Below are positions 45,203 to 53,333 of a stretch of 64,000 nucleotides of DNA, in pieces; position 1 is the stretch's first letter, and every line of letters begins with the position of its first letter. The position numbers and the translations under genes are program-made. The notes below the pieces were generated by a model. It did not search any database and was not told the DNA's origin. It saw only the letters and a program-made list of their open reading frames with translations. The stretch comes from Fibrobacter succinogenes (GTDB taxonomy: Bacteria > Fibrobacterota > Fibrobacteria > Fibrobacterales > Fibrobacteraceae). The stretch is taken from positions 1 to 64,000 of the forward strand of contig CACYRP010000017.1 in the NCBI GenBank assembly GCA_902776765.1, written 5' to 3'.

Positions 45203-46800
45203 TACTTTTCCTTAATCCAGATTGCGTTGAGCACAGCAAGGCCCGTCTTTTCCATGCGGGTACGAACCATATCCGAAATGTTCACGAGGAGCGTATGCAA
45301 AAGTTGCAGCGGAATGGCAACAATAAGGCCCGCTTCCGTCGTCACGAGGGCAATGGAAATACCGCCAGCCAAAAGCTTCGGGTCGCTCGTGCCGTGCATG
45401 GTAATCACGTTAAAGAGTTCGATCATACCCATAACGGTACCCAAGAGACCAAGGAGCGGAGCGGTTGCCGCGAACACGGAAATCCAGCTGAGGCCCATTT
45501 CGAGCTTCGGCACTTCGCCAGCGAACAAGACTTCGAGGGACTTTTCGGCGCTTGCACGGTCCTTGAAATTCTTGCCCAAAACGGAGCGGAGTACCTTCCC
45601 CACTTCGCCGCGGGCCTTCACGGATTCTGCAGTCGCAAGCTTCACGTCGCCAGCAGCGAGCGCCTTTGTTGCAGCACGAGCGCTACGACCACCAAAACCA
45701 AGCACAATAAGCCACACAAAGCGAACAAGGAAAATGATAATACCGAGAATAAAGAGCGTTGCAATCGGGTACATCAGAATGCCGCCGTTGTGGAAGAATT
45801 CAGCAAAGTCTTCTTTCCATGTGGTTTCCTGATGGTTTGCCAGTTCGCTAGAAAGTTCCGTACTGAGGAGCACATCGACCGGAACCATCACGAATGCAGA
45901 GTCGTTAGCGCTAGCAAAAGCCTTGGCCACTTCCTTGCGCATTTCGGGCGTGAGATTTTCTTGCCAGCTATAAACGCGCTTCTTTTCGCCTGCGACCGGA
46001 AGCATCAATGCCGACGGGTGGAAACCGTTCACGTCGGTGACTTTCGCCATCTGCATAGCAAAGAGGCCGCCCAAGCGCATGCGGTCGCCTTCAGCAACGG
46101 AACTACCGAACATGAGATCCGCTTTTTCGGTGCGTACTTCACGCGTAAACTTCATTTCTTTTTTCGCGACATCGAGCATCGCACGGGCAATACGGAGCGG
46201 ATTATCCCTGTAAAGGCCCATTTCCTTCTTGACCTTGTTCTGCGCTTCGACGCGTTCTGCCACCTTGAACGGCACGCCCTGTTCCTGGAACTTGGCAAGC
46301 ATTTCCAAGCGTTCCGGGCCTGCGGCGAGCGAGAGGTATTCGGCACGGGCCTTTTCTGCCTGGAGTTTGACTTGTGCCAAGTCTTCGCGAGCAACACGTA
46401 CATCTTCGAGCAAGCGGGTGCGTTCGGACATCAATGCATCGACGCGCTCCTTGCCGAGCTGATACTTTTCATTGAAGAGTTCACGTTCCTTGTTGAACGT
46501 TTCGCGGTCTTTCCAGCGGGCGGCGACAGCCATGTCGCGCTTGCGGCGGGCTTCTTCGAGGTCAGCCTTGGCACTGTTGAGTTCGGCGCGTTTCTTGACT
46601 GCATCGACAGTCGTATTCTGCTGAGCGTAAGAAGCCGGCGCGAACATAGCGAATGCAGCTACTACAAGAGGTAAAAGGAAACGTGCACTGGACCTCGTCA
46701 CAAGTGTATTACGAGAAATAATGGATTCCCTCCCTTCGGTCGAGAATGACGGGCTACTAAATGACATTCTTTCGTCTTTCGTCTTTCGTCTAAAAAGCAT
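45202..46800 (-). CDS. TtpC-like ExbB protein with long N-terminal coiled coil, N-terminus extended by repeat DNA
   Basis: A 532-residue protein with a periplasmic coiled-coil part (about 60-160, KAELNSAKADLEEARRKRD), a middle domain and a C-terminal MotA/TolQ/ExbB channel (APLLGLLGTVMGMIELF, LVTTEAGLIVAIPLQLLH). This is the TtpC layout of Vibrio/Shewanella TonB2-type systems. AAGGAGG lies 7 bases before the ATG at 46800, so translation begins there and reads GACGAAA heptads (46767-46797, residues 2-11) and then a REP-like element (46710-46757) before reaching the signal peptide SSARFLLPLVVAAFAMFAPASYA at about residues 37-59. Confidence 0.87.
   Translation of the reverse strand: MLFRRKTKDERMSFSSPSFSTEGRESIISRNTLVTRSSARFLLPLVVAAFAMFAPASYAQQNTTVDAVKKRAELNSAKADLEEARRKRDMAVAARWKDRETFNKERELFNEKYQLGKERVDALMSERTRLLEDVRVAREDLAQVKLQAEKARAEYLSLAAGPERLEMLAKFQEQGVPFKVAERVEAQNKVKKEMGLYRDNPLRIARAMLDVAKKEMKFTREVRTEKADLMFGSSVAEGDRMRLGGLFAMQMAKVTDVNGFHPSALMLPVAGEKKRVYSWQENLTPEMRKEVAKAFASANDSAFVMVPVDVLLSTELSSELANHQETTWKEDFAEFFHNGGILMYPIATLFILGIIIFLVRFVWLIVLGFGGRSARAATKALAAGDVKLATAESVKARGEVGKVLRSVLGKNFKDRASAEKSLEVLFAGEVPKLEMGLSWISVFAATAPLLGLLGTVMGMIELFNVITMHGTSDPKLLAGGISIALVTTEAGLIVAIPLQLLHTLLVNISDMVRTRMEKTGLAVLNAIWIKEK
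46710..46797. repeat. Heptad array and REP-like element within the ttpC-like gene
   Basis: GACGAAA-type heptads (46767-46797, four units on the minus strand) and a GTCATTCTCG...GGAATCCA REP-like copy (about 46725-46757) are both translated, in frame, at the N-terminus of the ttpC-like protein. Confidence 0.8.
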
Positions 46801-47591
46801 TAGTTAGCCTCCTTCGGGAAAGAGACTGGGATAGTTACAAGTCTTGGAGCGGTCTTGCCTTCGGCGACCTTCATCACATCCTTGAGGATGGTGCGCATCG
46901 TGAGGTCTTCGGAGACATTCTTCCAAGCGTAGCCGGAGCCGTTTCTTGTAAGGAACAAGACGTCATTACCGTCGTTGCTCACGAAAATCGAGGCGACAGC
47001 GCCGTAACGCAAATACGTTCCTGCCACGTTGCGGGTATCCACCTGCAAAAAGCCCTTCCAAACTTCGGAGGTGTAACCCAAGCGAATGCGGTCGTAGAAA
47101 ACTTCCATCGTGCGGTTCAGGGCGTCGTCCGTTTCGATAACGCCTTTATGCAGCATGCTTGCAATTTCTTGGATGTTCTTGACGGCTTCGTCCGTGCGGT
47201 ACGGGAAATCCGATTCGAAGAACGGCACGAGCGAATCGATAACGGTTGCGAGCGAGTCGGCGTACTTCGTCTTGCGGCCTTCAAAATAGCGGATAGAGCC
47301 GTTTGTTTTGGCTCGCGCATTTGAAATTTTCTTGAGTTCGACCTTGAGCGAATCGATTTCGGCCTTCAGGGTCTTATTCTGCGCCGAGAGGTTCTGCACT
47401 TTTTTGCGACCGACTTCGACGAATTCGGCATGGCGCTTTTTTTCGGCGTCGTGCATTGATTTTTCGCGGGCCGTTTCGGCTTCAACAGCCTTGATTTGGC
47501 GGCGGACGCTTTCGACCGTTTCTTGAGCCACGGCAAAAACGCCCGATAGCCCTAGACACAACAATACTTTAGGAAGGAATGAAAAATTCAT
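46800..47591 (-). CDS. DUF3450 family periplasmic protein, first gene of the TonB operon
   Basis: A 263-residue exported protein. Signal peptide MNFSFLPKVLLCLGLSGVFA is followed by a long coiled coil (about 20-100: VESVRRQIKAVEAETAREKS, NLSAQNKTLKAEIDSLKVEL) and a compact C-terminal domain. DUF3450 proteins head TtpC/TonB operons and are thought to link the envelope layers. The start at 47591 fits the signal peptide; reading from 47618 adds nine residues. It touches the ttpC start (TAATG). Confidence 0.82.
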   Translation of the reverse strand: MNFSFLPKVLLCLGLSGVFAVAQETVESVRRQIKAVEAETAREKSMHDAEKKRHAEFVEVGRKKVQNLSAQNKTLKAEIDSLKVELKKISNARAKTNGSIRYFEGRKTKYADSLATVIDSLVPFFESDFPYRTDEAVKNIQEIASMLHKGVIETDDALNRTMEVFYDRIRLGYTSEVWKGFLQVDTRNVAGTYLRYGAVASIFVSNDGNDVLFLTRNGSGYAWKNVSEDLTMRTILKDVMKVAEGKTAPRLVTIPVSFPKEAN

Positions 47592-47662
47592 GTGCAATAA
47601 GATACAAAAATCACACACAAAAAGTTCTTTTGCACACCCTCCAGTGCGCTTTTAATGTTAAT

Positions 47663-48634
47663 TCAAGCGTTTTTACTCAACAATTTCGCCATGTCTGCGG
47701 GGAAAGCGTGGCTTTCGAAAACGCGCGGTTCTTTCCAGTAAGGCAACTGGAGTTCAACCTTGTATGCAAAAAGCATCTGGTTTCGTGCACCAAGCACCTT
47801 CAAGTCTTCATCAGTGAGTTCGCCACCTTGCGCTAGTTTCTGGTAAAACACACCATCCCGATAGTACAAGCGGTCGCCTACGATCGGATACCCCATCTCA
47901 GCAAGGTGGGCGCGAATCTGGTGCTTGCGGCCCGTAATAAGTTCTGCTTCCACAAGTGAAAGTTCAGGTGCAATTTTCGGGCAATCCAAGTGGCGCACGA
48001 GCTTAAAGCGCGTAAAGCACTCCTTACCATCGGCACGGTGGTGCATGCGCAAGCGGATCGGGTCTTCAGGGTCTTCGCGCAAAGGCATTTTGCATTCGAT
48101 TTCACCTTCGGGGAATTTTCCGCGCACTACAGCAAGGTAAAACTTGCGGAGCAAAATGCGGTCTAGATTTTTCTGGAAACGTGCTGCCGTTTCGCCATAC
48201 CTTGCAAACAAGATAAGTCCACCAGTATCGCGGTCTAGGCGGTGCATCGGCGTTGCTGTTTCGGAATCAAATTCACGACGGATAATTGCAGCAAACGTGT
48301 TGTAGAAAATGCGGCCTGTATGGTGCACAGGAACGCCCGCAGGTTTTGCAACTAGAATAAACTCATCATCTTCAAAAACAGTTTCGAAATCCGTCGGGAC
48401 TTCGGGCTCGCTGTAATTTTCAACGTGATACACGACCTTGTCTCCACGATGGGCAATCGTTTCGACATTGGCAACAGCACCATTAATCGTCACGAGCCCA
48501 CGCGACAAGCGGTCAATCCAGTCCTCACGACTGTGATACGTGAAGCGGTCGCTGAGGGAATCAAGCAAAAGGCGCCCTTCGTATTCCGGACGCACCTCGC
48601 TTTCAAAGAACATATCCGACGGAGCTTTCGCCAT
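47663..48634 (-). CDS. RluA-family pseudouridine synthase
   Basis: A 323-residue protein. An S4-like N-terminal domain (FTYHSREDWIDRLSRGLVTINGAV) is followed by the catalytic domain with MHRLDRDTGGLILFA (catalytic Asp in HRLDRDTGG), AKPAGVPVHHTGR, LITGRKHQIRAHLAEMGYPIVGD. It modifies uridines in rRNA or tRNA; which target cannot be told. The start at 48634 has AGGTGG 8 bases upstream; a GTG at 48646 overlaps that site. Confidence 0.93.
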   Translation of the reverse strand: MAKAPSDMFFESEVRPEYEGRLLLDSLSDRFTYHSREDWIDRLSRGLVTINGAVANVETIAHRGDKVVYHVENYSEPEVPTDFETVFEDDEFILVAKPAGVPVHHTGRIFYNTFAAIIRREFDSETATPMHRLDRDTGGLILFARYGETAARFQKNLDRILLRKFYLAVVRGKFPEGEIECKMPLREDPEDPIRLRMHHRADGKECFTRFKLVRHLDCPKIAPELSLVEAELITGRKHQIRAHLAEMGYPIVGDRLYYRDGVFYQKLAQGGELTDEDLKVLGARNQMLFAYKVELQLPYWKEPRVFESHAFPADMAKLLSKNA

Positions 48635-48736
48635 GTAAAAATCCACCTATCTAAAAACAGTATTAATTATTATATCTGTATAAGCGAGAAATTTCACCAA
48701 ATTATACGAATAAAGTTAATTCGTCAAGAGAATAGA

Positions 48737-48905
48737 AGCGTCGGCCAAGGCTATTTCTTCGCAGTAGCGTGCAAAACGAGTGTTGCGACGGGCTGCTTGC
48801 AGACCGGCATAACCGAGTGAAGCCGCTGACGCCGTAGGCGTCAAAAGCATCATGATGCTGAAAGCATCCACTCTGAGCTGAGGCCCCGTCCGCAAAACGT
48901 ACATT
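48737..48905. repeat. Large dispersed repeat, intergenic copy
   Basis: A copy of the ~150-bp element found in the TPR gene at 43161-43310, carrying an extra ~25-bp palindromic piece (GCATCATGATGC) around 48848. It is the main content of the 303-bp gap between the pseudouridine synthase and nadD genes. An open frame runs through it on the minus strand as it does in the TPR gene. Confidence 0.88.
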
Positions 48906-48937
48906 CCTGCATTTCAAAAAAAAAATAAAAACTCATT

Positions 48938-49567
48938 TTATTCCCTGTACAAATCGTGCTTGATGATATAATCGTAGACCGAGGGTTCCAGTCCTTGCGG
49001 ACAAACGCTACGATTCAGCAAAAGTTCCCTGCGAATAGCCGTGCTCGAATAAACGCCGTTAAAGCCCTGTTCGGGCCCAAGCCAATAAAGCGGAGCATAC
49101 CCTTTACGATTATGTTGTTCTACATCCGGTTGCGGGTATCCGTTACGGGCAAACACTATCAATTCAATATCGCGGAGCAACAAATGACCATTGTAGTTCG
49201 TGCCGTAAAAATTAAGCGGGTCGCGCCAATGCGGAATGCCTTCGTAAGTGTCGGCTCCGGTCAGCAAGCGGAAATTGATATCCGGGAACTTTTCCTTAAG
49301 GCTCATCAAGAAAACATACGAACCACGATAATCGCCTTGCTGAATTTCCAAGTCCGAAAGCACCAAGCGCTTGTCGCCCGAAAAAGCAAGTTCGAGCATG
49401 GCAAAGCGGTCTTCGGGGCTTGCGTTCAGCGTCTTATCCCAACGATCTGGGCTAGGCATAAACCAAACTTCATCACAAAATCCACGGTCCAAACATGTTC
49501 TTGCCACACGCATATGGTCTCTATGAACCGGATCAAAAGCACCACCTAAAACAGCAACATTCTTCAT
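48938..49567 (-). CDS. nadD: Nicotinate-nucleotide adenylyltransferase
   Basis: A 209-residue nucleotidyltransferase that adenylates nicotinate mononucleotide in NAD synthesis. LGGAFDPVHRDHMRVA is the HxGH-type binding site (here HRDH), LTGADTYEGIPHWRDP the substrate part, and YSSTAIRREL the ISSTxIR signature. The ATG at 49567 directly follows a GTG, which could also serve. It lies downstream of an outer-membrane-type protein in the same direction. Confidence 0.88.
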   Translation of the reverse strand: MKNVAVLGGAFDPVHRDHMRVARTCLDRGFCDEVWFMPSPDRWDKTLNASPEDRFAMLELAFSGDKRLVLSDLEIQQGDYRGSYVFLMSLKEKFPDINFRLLTGADTYEGIPHWRDPLNFYGTNYNGHLLLRDIELIVFARNGYPQPDVEQHNRKGYAPLYWLGPEQGFNGVYSSTAIRRELLLNRSVCPQGLEPSVYDYIIKHDLYRE

Positions 49568-49594
49568 CACAAACTCGTTGAAATTTTAAACAAA

Positions 49595-50239
49595 CTAATA
49601 CACAAAAACAGCAAAACCAAGATTCATTTGGAGCCTACCACCCTTAACATTTTTATCAATAAATGGGTCATAATGTTCACGAACCCAATGGTAGCCAATA
49701 TCAAGCGTCAAGAACGTTCTCGAAAAAACAATCCAAAAAGTGCCAAAGCCGACACTCCATTCATTCCAAGCAATATCGCCTTTTTCACTGAGTGCACTCA
49801 CTCTGGAATAAGAACCCATCACATAAAATTCGCTAAAAAGATGGGCACCCAGATCAACGCTAAAATTCGACGATTCAACTTCGTTCTTTTGATTTTCGCT
49901 ATCCGATTCTTCGTAACTCGAAAAACCATACCCCAAGCGCACAAAAGCAAGTCCAGGAATCCACGCGCCAATCATTGGCTTGATTTCGCAAAGCCCTATA
50001 TCGTGCCCATCGCCCACGCCCGCACCGGAACCAAGTCCAAAAGAACCGCCCAAAATCACGGGAAAACGCATATTCATTACGCCCCCGCCAGACGATTGCC
50101 CAAACGGACTAAACGCCCCCGTAGAAGAGTTGGTCGAACTTCTGGGAAGACCTTGTGCAAACGACGATGTTGCAGCCACAAGAGCAAACGCAATGAAGAC
50201 CATTACGCGCATAAACATTTTCGAGGCAATAGCGTTCAT
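49595..50239 (-). CDS. Outer-membrane beta-barrel-like protein
   Basis: A 214-residue protein with a signal peptide (to SSFAQ, about residue 30). The mature part has alternating strands (GAWIPGLAFVRLGYGFSSYE, VDLGAHLFSEFYVMGSYSRV, TFLTLDIGYHWVREHY, MNLGFAVFVY) and ends in the FAVFVY type C-terminus of outer-membrane barrels (aromatic last residue). No family recognised. It is 10 bp after the small membrane protein gene. Confidence 0.72.
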   Translation of the reverse strand: MNAIASKMFMRVMVFIAFALVAATSSFAQGLPRSSTNSSTGAFSPFGQSSGGGVMNMRFPVILGGSFGLGSGAGVGDGHDIGLCEIKPMIGAWIPGLAFVRLGYGFSSYEESDSENQKNEVESSNFSVDLGAHLFSEFYVMGSYSRVSALSEKGDIAWNEWSVGFGTFWIVFSRTFLTLDIGYHWVREHYDPFIDKNVKGGRLQMNLGFAVFVY

Positions 50240-50248
50240 TTTTTCACC

Positions 50249-50659
50249 TTAGAGTACCAATATTACAGCAAAAACAAAACCCATAACGGCATTAAAAAGC
50301 GCATCTAATTTCGAGACGAGATAACTCTTTTTTGAAAGAGTTCCATCGCGCAAAACCTGAATCAAAAGTTTATCAGAAAGAAGTAGAGTAATAACCAACT
50401 TAAGCACAACCAAAGCGACAACCCAAACCACAATATCCGAGAAATAAACAAGAGTCACATAGCCTAGAGACAACAGGCACGAAGTAACTAAATTAGTCAA
50501 ACGCAAATCCTTATCCGAAGCCGAATTTTCGCGAGCCAAGCTCAAAAACTCCCCCACCTTTTCACGGACGGCTTTAAAGCTAGTGGCAAACTCAGAAATA
50601 TTATAGCCCATCAAAATAATCGAAGCGATGAGCGTTATTTTTACTACACTATCTGACAT
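50249..50659 (-). CDS. Small membrane protein of unknown function
   Basis: A 136-residue protein with three or four hydrophobic segments (about 7-27, 57-75, 78-95 and 118-136). It lies 4 bp past the rsgA stop, so it is co-transcribed with rsgA and with the barrel protein. No family recognised. Confidence 0.62.
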   Translation of the reverse strand: MSDSVVKITLIASIILMGYNISEFATSFKAVREKVGEFLSLARENSASDKDLRLTNLVTSCLLSLGYVTLVYFSDIVVWVVALVVLKLVITLLLSDKLLIQVLRDGTLSKKSYLVSKLDALFNAVMGFVFAVILVL

Positions 50660-50663
50660 AAAA

Positions 50664-51911
50664 TTATTTTCCTGAATTTAAGATTCGCACGTAACTTGCA
50701 TAACGCGCTTCGGAAATTTTGCCCGATTCCACGGCAGCACGCACCGCACAACCCGGTTCCTTGAGATGTTTGCAGTTGCTAAACTTGCATGTAAAGTGAT
50801 CGTTATCGAAAAATCCTGGGAAAATTTTCGCAAGCGTTTCCGGTTCCAAATCCATGAGACCAATGCTTCGGATGCCCGGCGTGTCAATGACGTAACCGCC
50901 ACCGGGAAAATCAAACAAGCTCGAAGACGTCGTTGTATGGCGGCCTTTGCCATCGCGTTCACGGACATCCCCCGTACGCAGTTCGGCATCGGGAACAAGT
51001 TCGTTAATGAGCGTCGATTTGCCTACGCCACTCATTCCGCTAAACACGGAAGACTTCCCGACCAGTTCATTGCGCAAGACTTCAAGACCATCGCCGCTTT
51101 TCACGCTCACGGGAATTACCTTATCGACGATTTTCATAAAGTCGCGAATATCACTTGAAAGGTCAGCTTCGCCGTTCGGGAGCAAATCCATCTTGGTAAG
51201 CACAAGCACAAACGGCAAGTCATTCAAGTTTGCGGCTAGCAAAAAGCGGTCCATGAAGCCGTAGTTAAAATCCGGCTGCGTCACGCTCGCGACAATCACA
51301 ACTTGGTCAATGTTTGCGGCAAGCGTCTGCTGCTTGTAAAAGCTATCACGCGGGCCCGGGCGCTTGAGTTCGCTCTTACGCGGGAGCACGCGCACAACGC
51401 AATACTTTTGCGAGCCAACGCCATCGCCTTCGTCATCGCCGTCGTTCACAAGCCCTAGCAAAACACGGTCGCCCACCGCCGGGAATTCCCCAAGCGTCTT
51501 GGACGTCGTCGCACGGTACATGGCGGTAACTACAGGCGAGAGTGGAGAGACGAGAGACGAGAGAGAGTTTTCATTCTGGTTATTATCTTTCGTCTCTAGT
51601 CTGTAGCCTGCGGCAGCAGGCGTTCTCTCGTCTAAAAGTCGCACTTCGCAGGTGCGGCGGTGCACTTCGAGCACGAGGCCTTCCACGCAATTTTCTTCGC
51701 CGATGTTTTCGACAGGATTCTTAATGCGCTTGATTTTGGCTTTTTTGAATTCGCGGCTAAAACGCTCCTTAATCGGGCGTTCATCCACCACTCCCGATTC
51801 CAATTCCCGCATCACGTCAATACGGCGGCTTCTGTGTTCACGCCGCGACGTTCGAACACTCTTTAGCGGAGCTTCTTCGTTTTCGAAAGAATCAAAATCG
51901 TTATTTCGCAT
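50664..51911 (-). CDS. rsgA: Ribosome small-subunit-dependent GTPase RsgA, with a repeat insertion in the OB fold
   Basis: A 415-residue circularly permuted GTPase that checks 30S maturation. G motifs in permuted order: TKMD (G4), GMSGVGKSTLIN (G1) and DTPGIRSIG (G3); the C-terminal zinc site CKFSNCKHLKEPGC is complete. RsgA is usually 290-350 residues. A highly charged N-terminal extension (1-60) accounts for part of the extra length. The rest is a 30-residue stretch (about 93-122, GYRLETKDNNQNENSLSS and following) in the OB fold, encoded exactly by a GACGAGA heptad-array element (51537-51637) read in frame. The N-terminus overlaps the upstream gene by 11 bp. Confidence 0.93.
   Translation of the reverse strand: MRNNDFDSFENEEAPLKSVRTSRREHRSRRIDVMRELESGVVDERPIKERFSREFKKAKIKRIKNPVENIGEENCVEGLVLEVHRRTCEVRLLDERTPAAAGYRLETKDNNQNENSLSSLVSPLSPVVTAMYRATTSKTLGEFPAVGDRVLLGLVNDGDDEGDGVGSQKYCVVRVLPRKSELKRPGPRDSFYKQQTLAANIDQVVIVASVTQPDFNYGFMDRFLLAANLNDLPFVLVLTKMDLLPNGEADLSSDIRDFMKIVDKVIPVSVKSGDGLEVLRNELVGKSSVFSGMSGVGKSTLINELVPDAELRTGDVRERDGKGRHTTTSSSLFDFPGGGYVIDTPGIRSIGLMDLEPETLAKIFPGFFDNDHFTCKFSNCKHLKEPGCAVRAAVESGKISEARYASYVRILNSGK
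51537..51637. repeat. Paired inverted heptad arrays (GACGAGA type) inside rsgA
   Basis: Units AGAGACG, AGAGACG at 51545-51568 face CTTTCGTC and CTCTCGTC units at 51587-51635. The apex hairpin GCCTGC/GCAGGC lies at 51606-51621. It has no stop codon in the rsgA frame. Confidence 0.88.
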
Positions 51912-52188
51912 TTCTAGTCAATTTAGAAAGTTTTTCGTCTTCGAGCTCTCTAGATTCTTCCAGTTCCTCTTCAGTTACCGGACGACCACGGCGAATAGAT
52001 TCCATTAAAAAATGGATAGCCTTGAGTCTTCCATTGCATTTTTCGATGCAATTATCATAAAAGCCTTTCGTTTTCCAGTCGCTTTCGGGAATGTGTTCTG
52101 CCGCATACAGAAAATGTTCGACGCATATAGAAAGCTGGTCAGCTTCCTTTCTCAAATCTTCCAAATTACTCTTAGTGAAAAAAGCCAT
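51901..52188 (-). CDS. Small alpha-helical protein of unknown function
   Basis: A 95-residue protein, mostly helical and charged (EDLRKEADQLSICVEHFLYAAEHIPESDW, VTEEELEESRELEDEKLSKL). It overlaps the rsgA start by 11 bp, so it is likely in one transcript. No family recognised. Confidence 0.65.
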   Translation of the reverse strand: MAFFTKSNLEDLRKEADQLSICVEHFLYAAEHIPESDWKTKGFYDNCIEKCNGRLKAIHFLMESIRRGRPVTEEELEESRELEDEKLSKLTRNAK

Positions 52189-52297
52189 ACCCCAAAGATA
52201 GCTATTAGACCGCGGTTATTTTTTTTGTAGATGTATTTAGAATAATTATATGCTTAAAAATTTTTACTTTCTAACACTATTTATATATATTAGTTCT

Positions 52298-53254
52298 ATG
52301 CGATCTACATTTCATACACTATTTAAGATGGTTCGTCCCATCAACATCGTGATTGCAATCACAACGCTCATCATGGGTTACATTTTGCTTCGCGATATCC
52401 CCTCCATTCCCATTCTTATTATACAAGCATTGGGATTTGCAGCCGCAATCGGCTTCGCCAATATAGAGAACGATGTTCTCGATTTACCAAGCGATAAAAT
52501 CAACCGCCCAGAGCGACCGCTTGTAACTGGCGAAATCAAAATTAGAGACGCCAGAAGGGCATGGAAAGCCCTTGCGGTATTGACGCTTCTTTGCGGACTT
52601 GTCAATACCATCATTGAATGCGTTAAATTTATGGGGATTGTCAAAGATTGGGACCACGCCTTGGGATTCGGCTGGATGGGCGCCATCATCTTAACATTCC
52701 CACTGTGGTTCTTTGCGGGGCTCTGCGCACTGCTCATCATATACAACCGCAAGCTCAAACGCACTCCGCTCGTCAAGAACATGACCATCGGTTTTCTGTG
52801 CACAACCCCGCTACTATTTGCAGTGCAGTACTACTTCAACTTCTCCGGAAACGCTTATCCAGATGAACACATGTGGGCCATCGTTCCTGCCATTCCGTTT
52901 GCGTTCCTGCTCACCACGGCTCGCGAAATCTATAAGGATCTCGAAGACAAGACTGGCGACCGCAAGGCAGGCATCATGACGTTCCCGCTTATCGCCGGCG
53001 GCAAGAAATCTCGCCGACTTGCAGGAATCCTTTTAATCCTCTCTTGGCTAGCACTCCCGATTCCCGTTTATTACATGGACCAGATTTACCAATTCAATTA
53101 CCCGCCTTTATTCCTCATCATCACGGGTATCACGCTCACGCCATGTTTTGCCATCGCGATTTTTAGCGCCCACCATAAGAATTACCACCGCGCACAATCT
53201 ATCATAAAACTGGCAATGGTCTTGGGTATAATAGCCTTAATCGTCTGCCACTAA
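52298..53254 (+). CDS. UbiA-family prenyltransferase
   Basis: A 318-residue inner-membrane enzyme with about eight membrane helices. The first Asp-rich motif is in NDVLDLPSDKINRPERPL and the second in EIYKDLEDKTGDRKAGIMTFP, both typical of UbiA and geranylgeranylglyceryl-phosphate transferases. It should attach a prenyl chain to an aromatic or glycerol-phosphate acceptor; which one is open. The start is placed at ATG 52298 (MRSTFHTL), giving a short N-terminus; ATG 52250 adds 16 hydrophobic residues. A terminator follows. Confidence 0.85.
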   Translation: MRSTFHTLFKMVRPINIVIAITTLIMGYILLRDIPSIPILIIQALGFAAAIGFANIENDVLDLPSDKINRPERPLVTGEIKIRDARRAWKALAVLTLLCGLVNTIIECVKFMGIVKDWDHALGFGWMGAIILTFPLWFFAGLCALLIIYNRKLKRTPLVKNMTIGFLCTTPLLFAVQYYFNFSGNAYPDEHMWAIVPAIPFAFLLTTAREIYKDLEDKTGDRKAGIMTFPLIAGGKKSRRLAGILLILSWLALPIPVYYMDQIYQFNYPPLFLIITGITLTPCFAIAIFSAHHKNYHRAQSIIKLAMVLGIIALIVCH

Positions 53255-53272
53255 AAGATTTTACAGATAAGC

Positions 53273-53307
53273 AAAAAGCGCCGCTCTCGAAAGCGACGCT
53301 TTTTTTT
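53273..53307 (+). terminator. Terminator of the UbiA gene
   Basis: AAGCG-CGCT and AGCG-CGCTT pair with small mismatches around CTCGAA, followed by eight T. Confidence 0.88.
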
Positions 53308-53333
53308 ATAAGCCATATTTTTCGTTGATTCAA

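Noticed and set aside
48716..48904. Small open frame over the intergenic large repeat
   Set aside because: It reads only repeat DNA, has no signal or ribosome-binding site, and its peptide recurs in the TPR gene. It is part of the repeat, not a separate gene.
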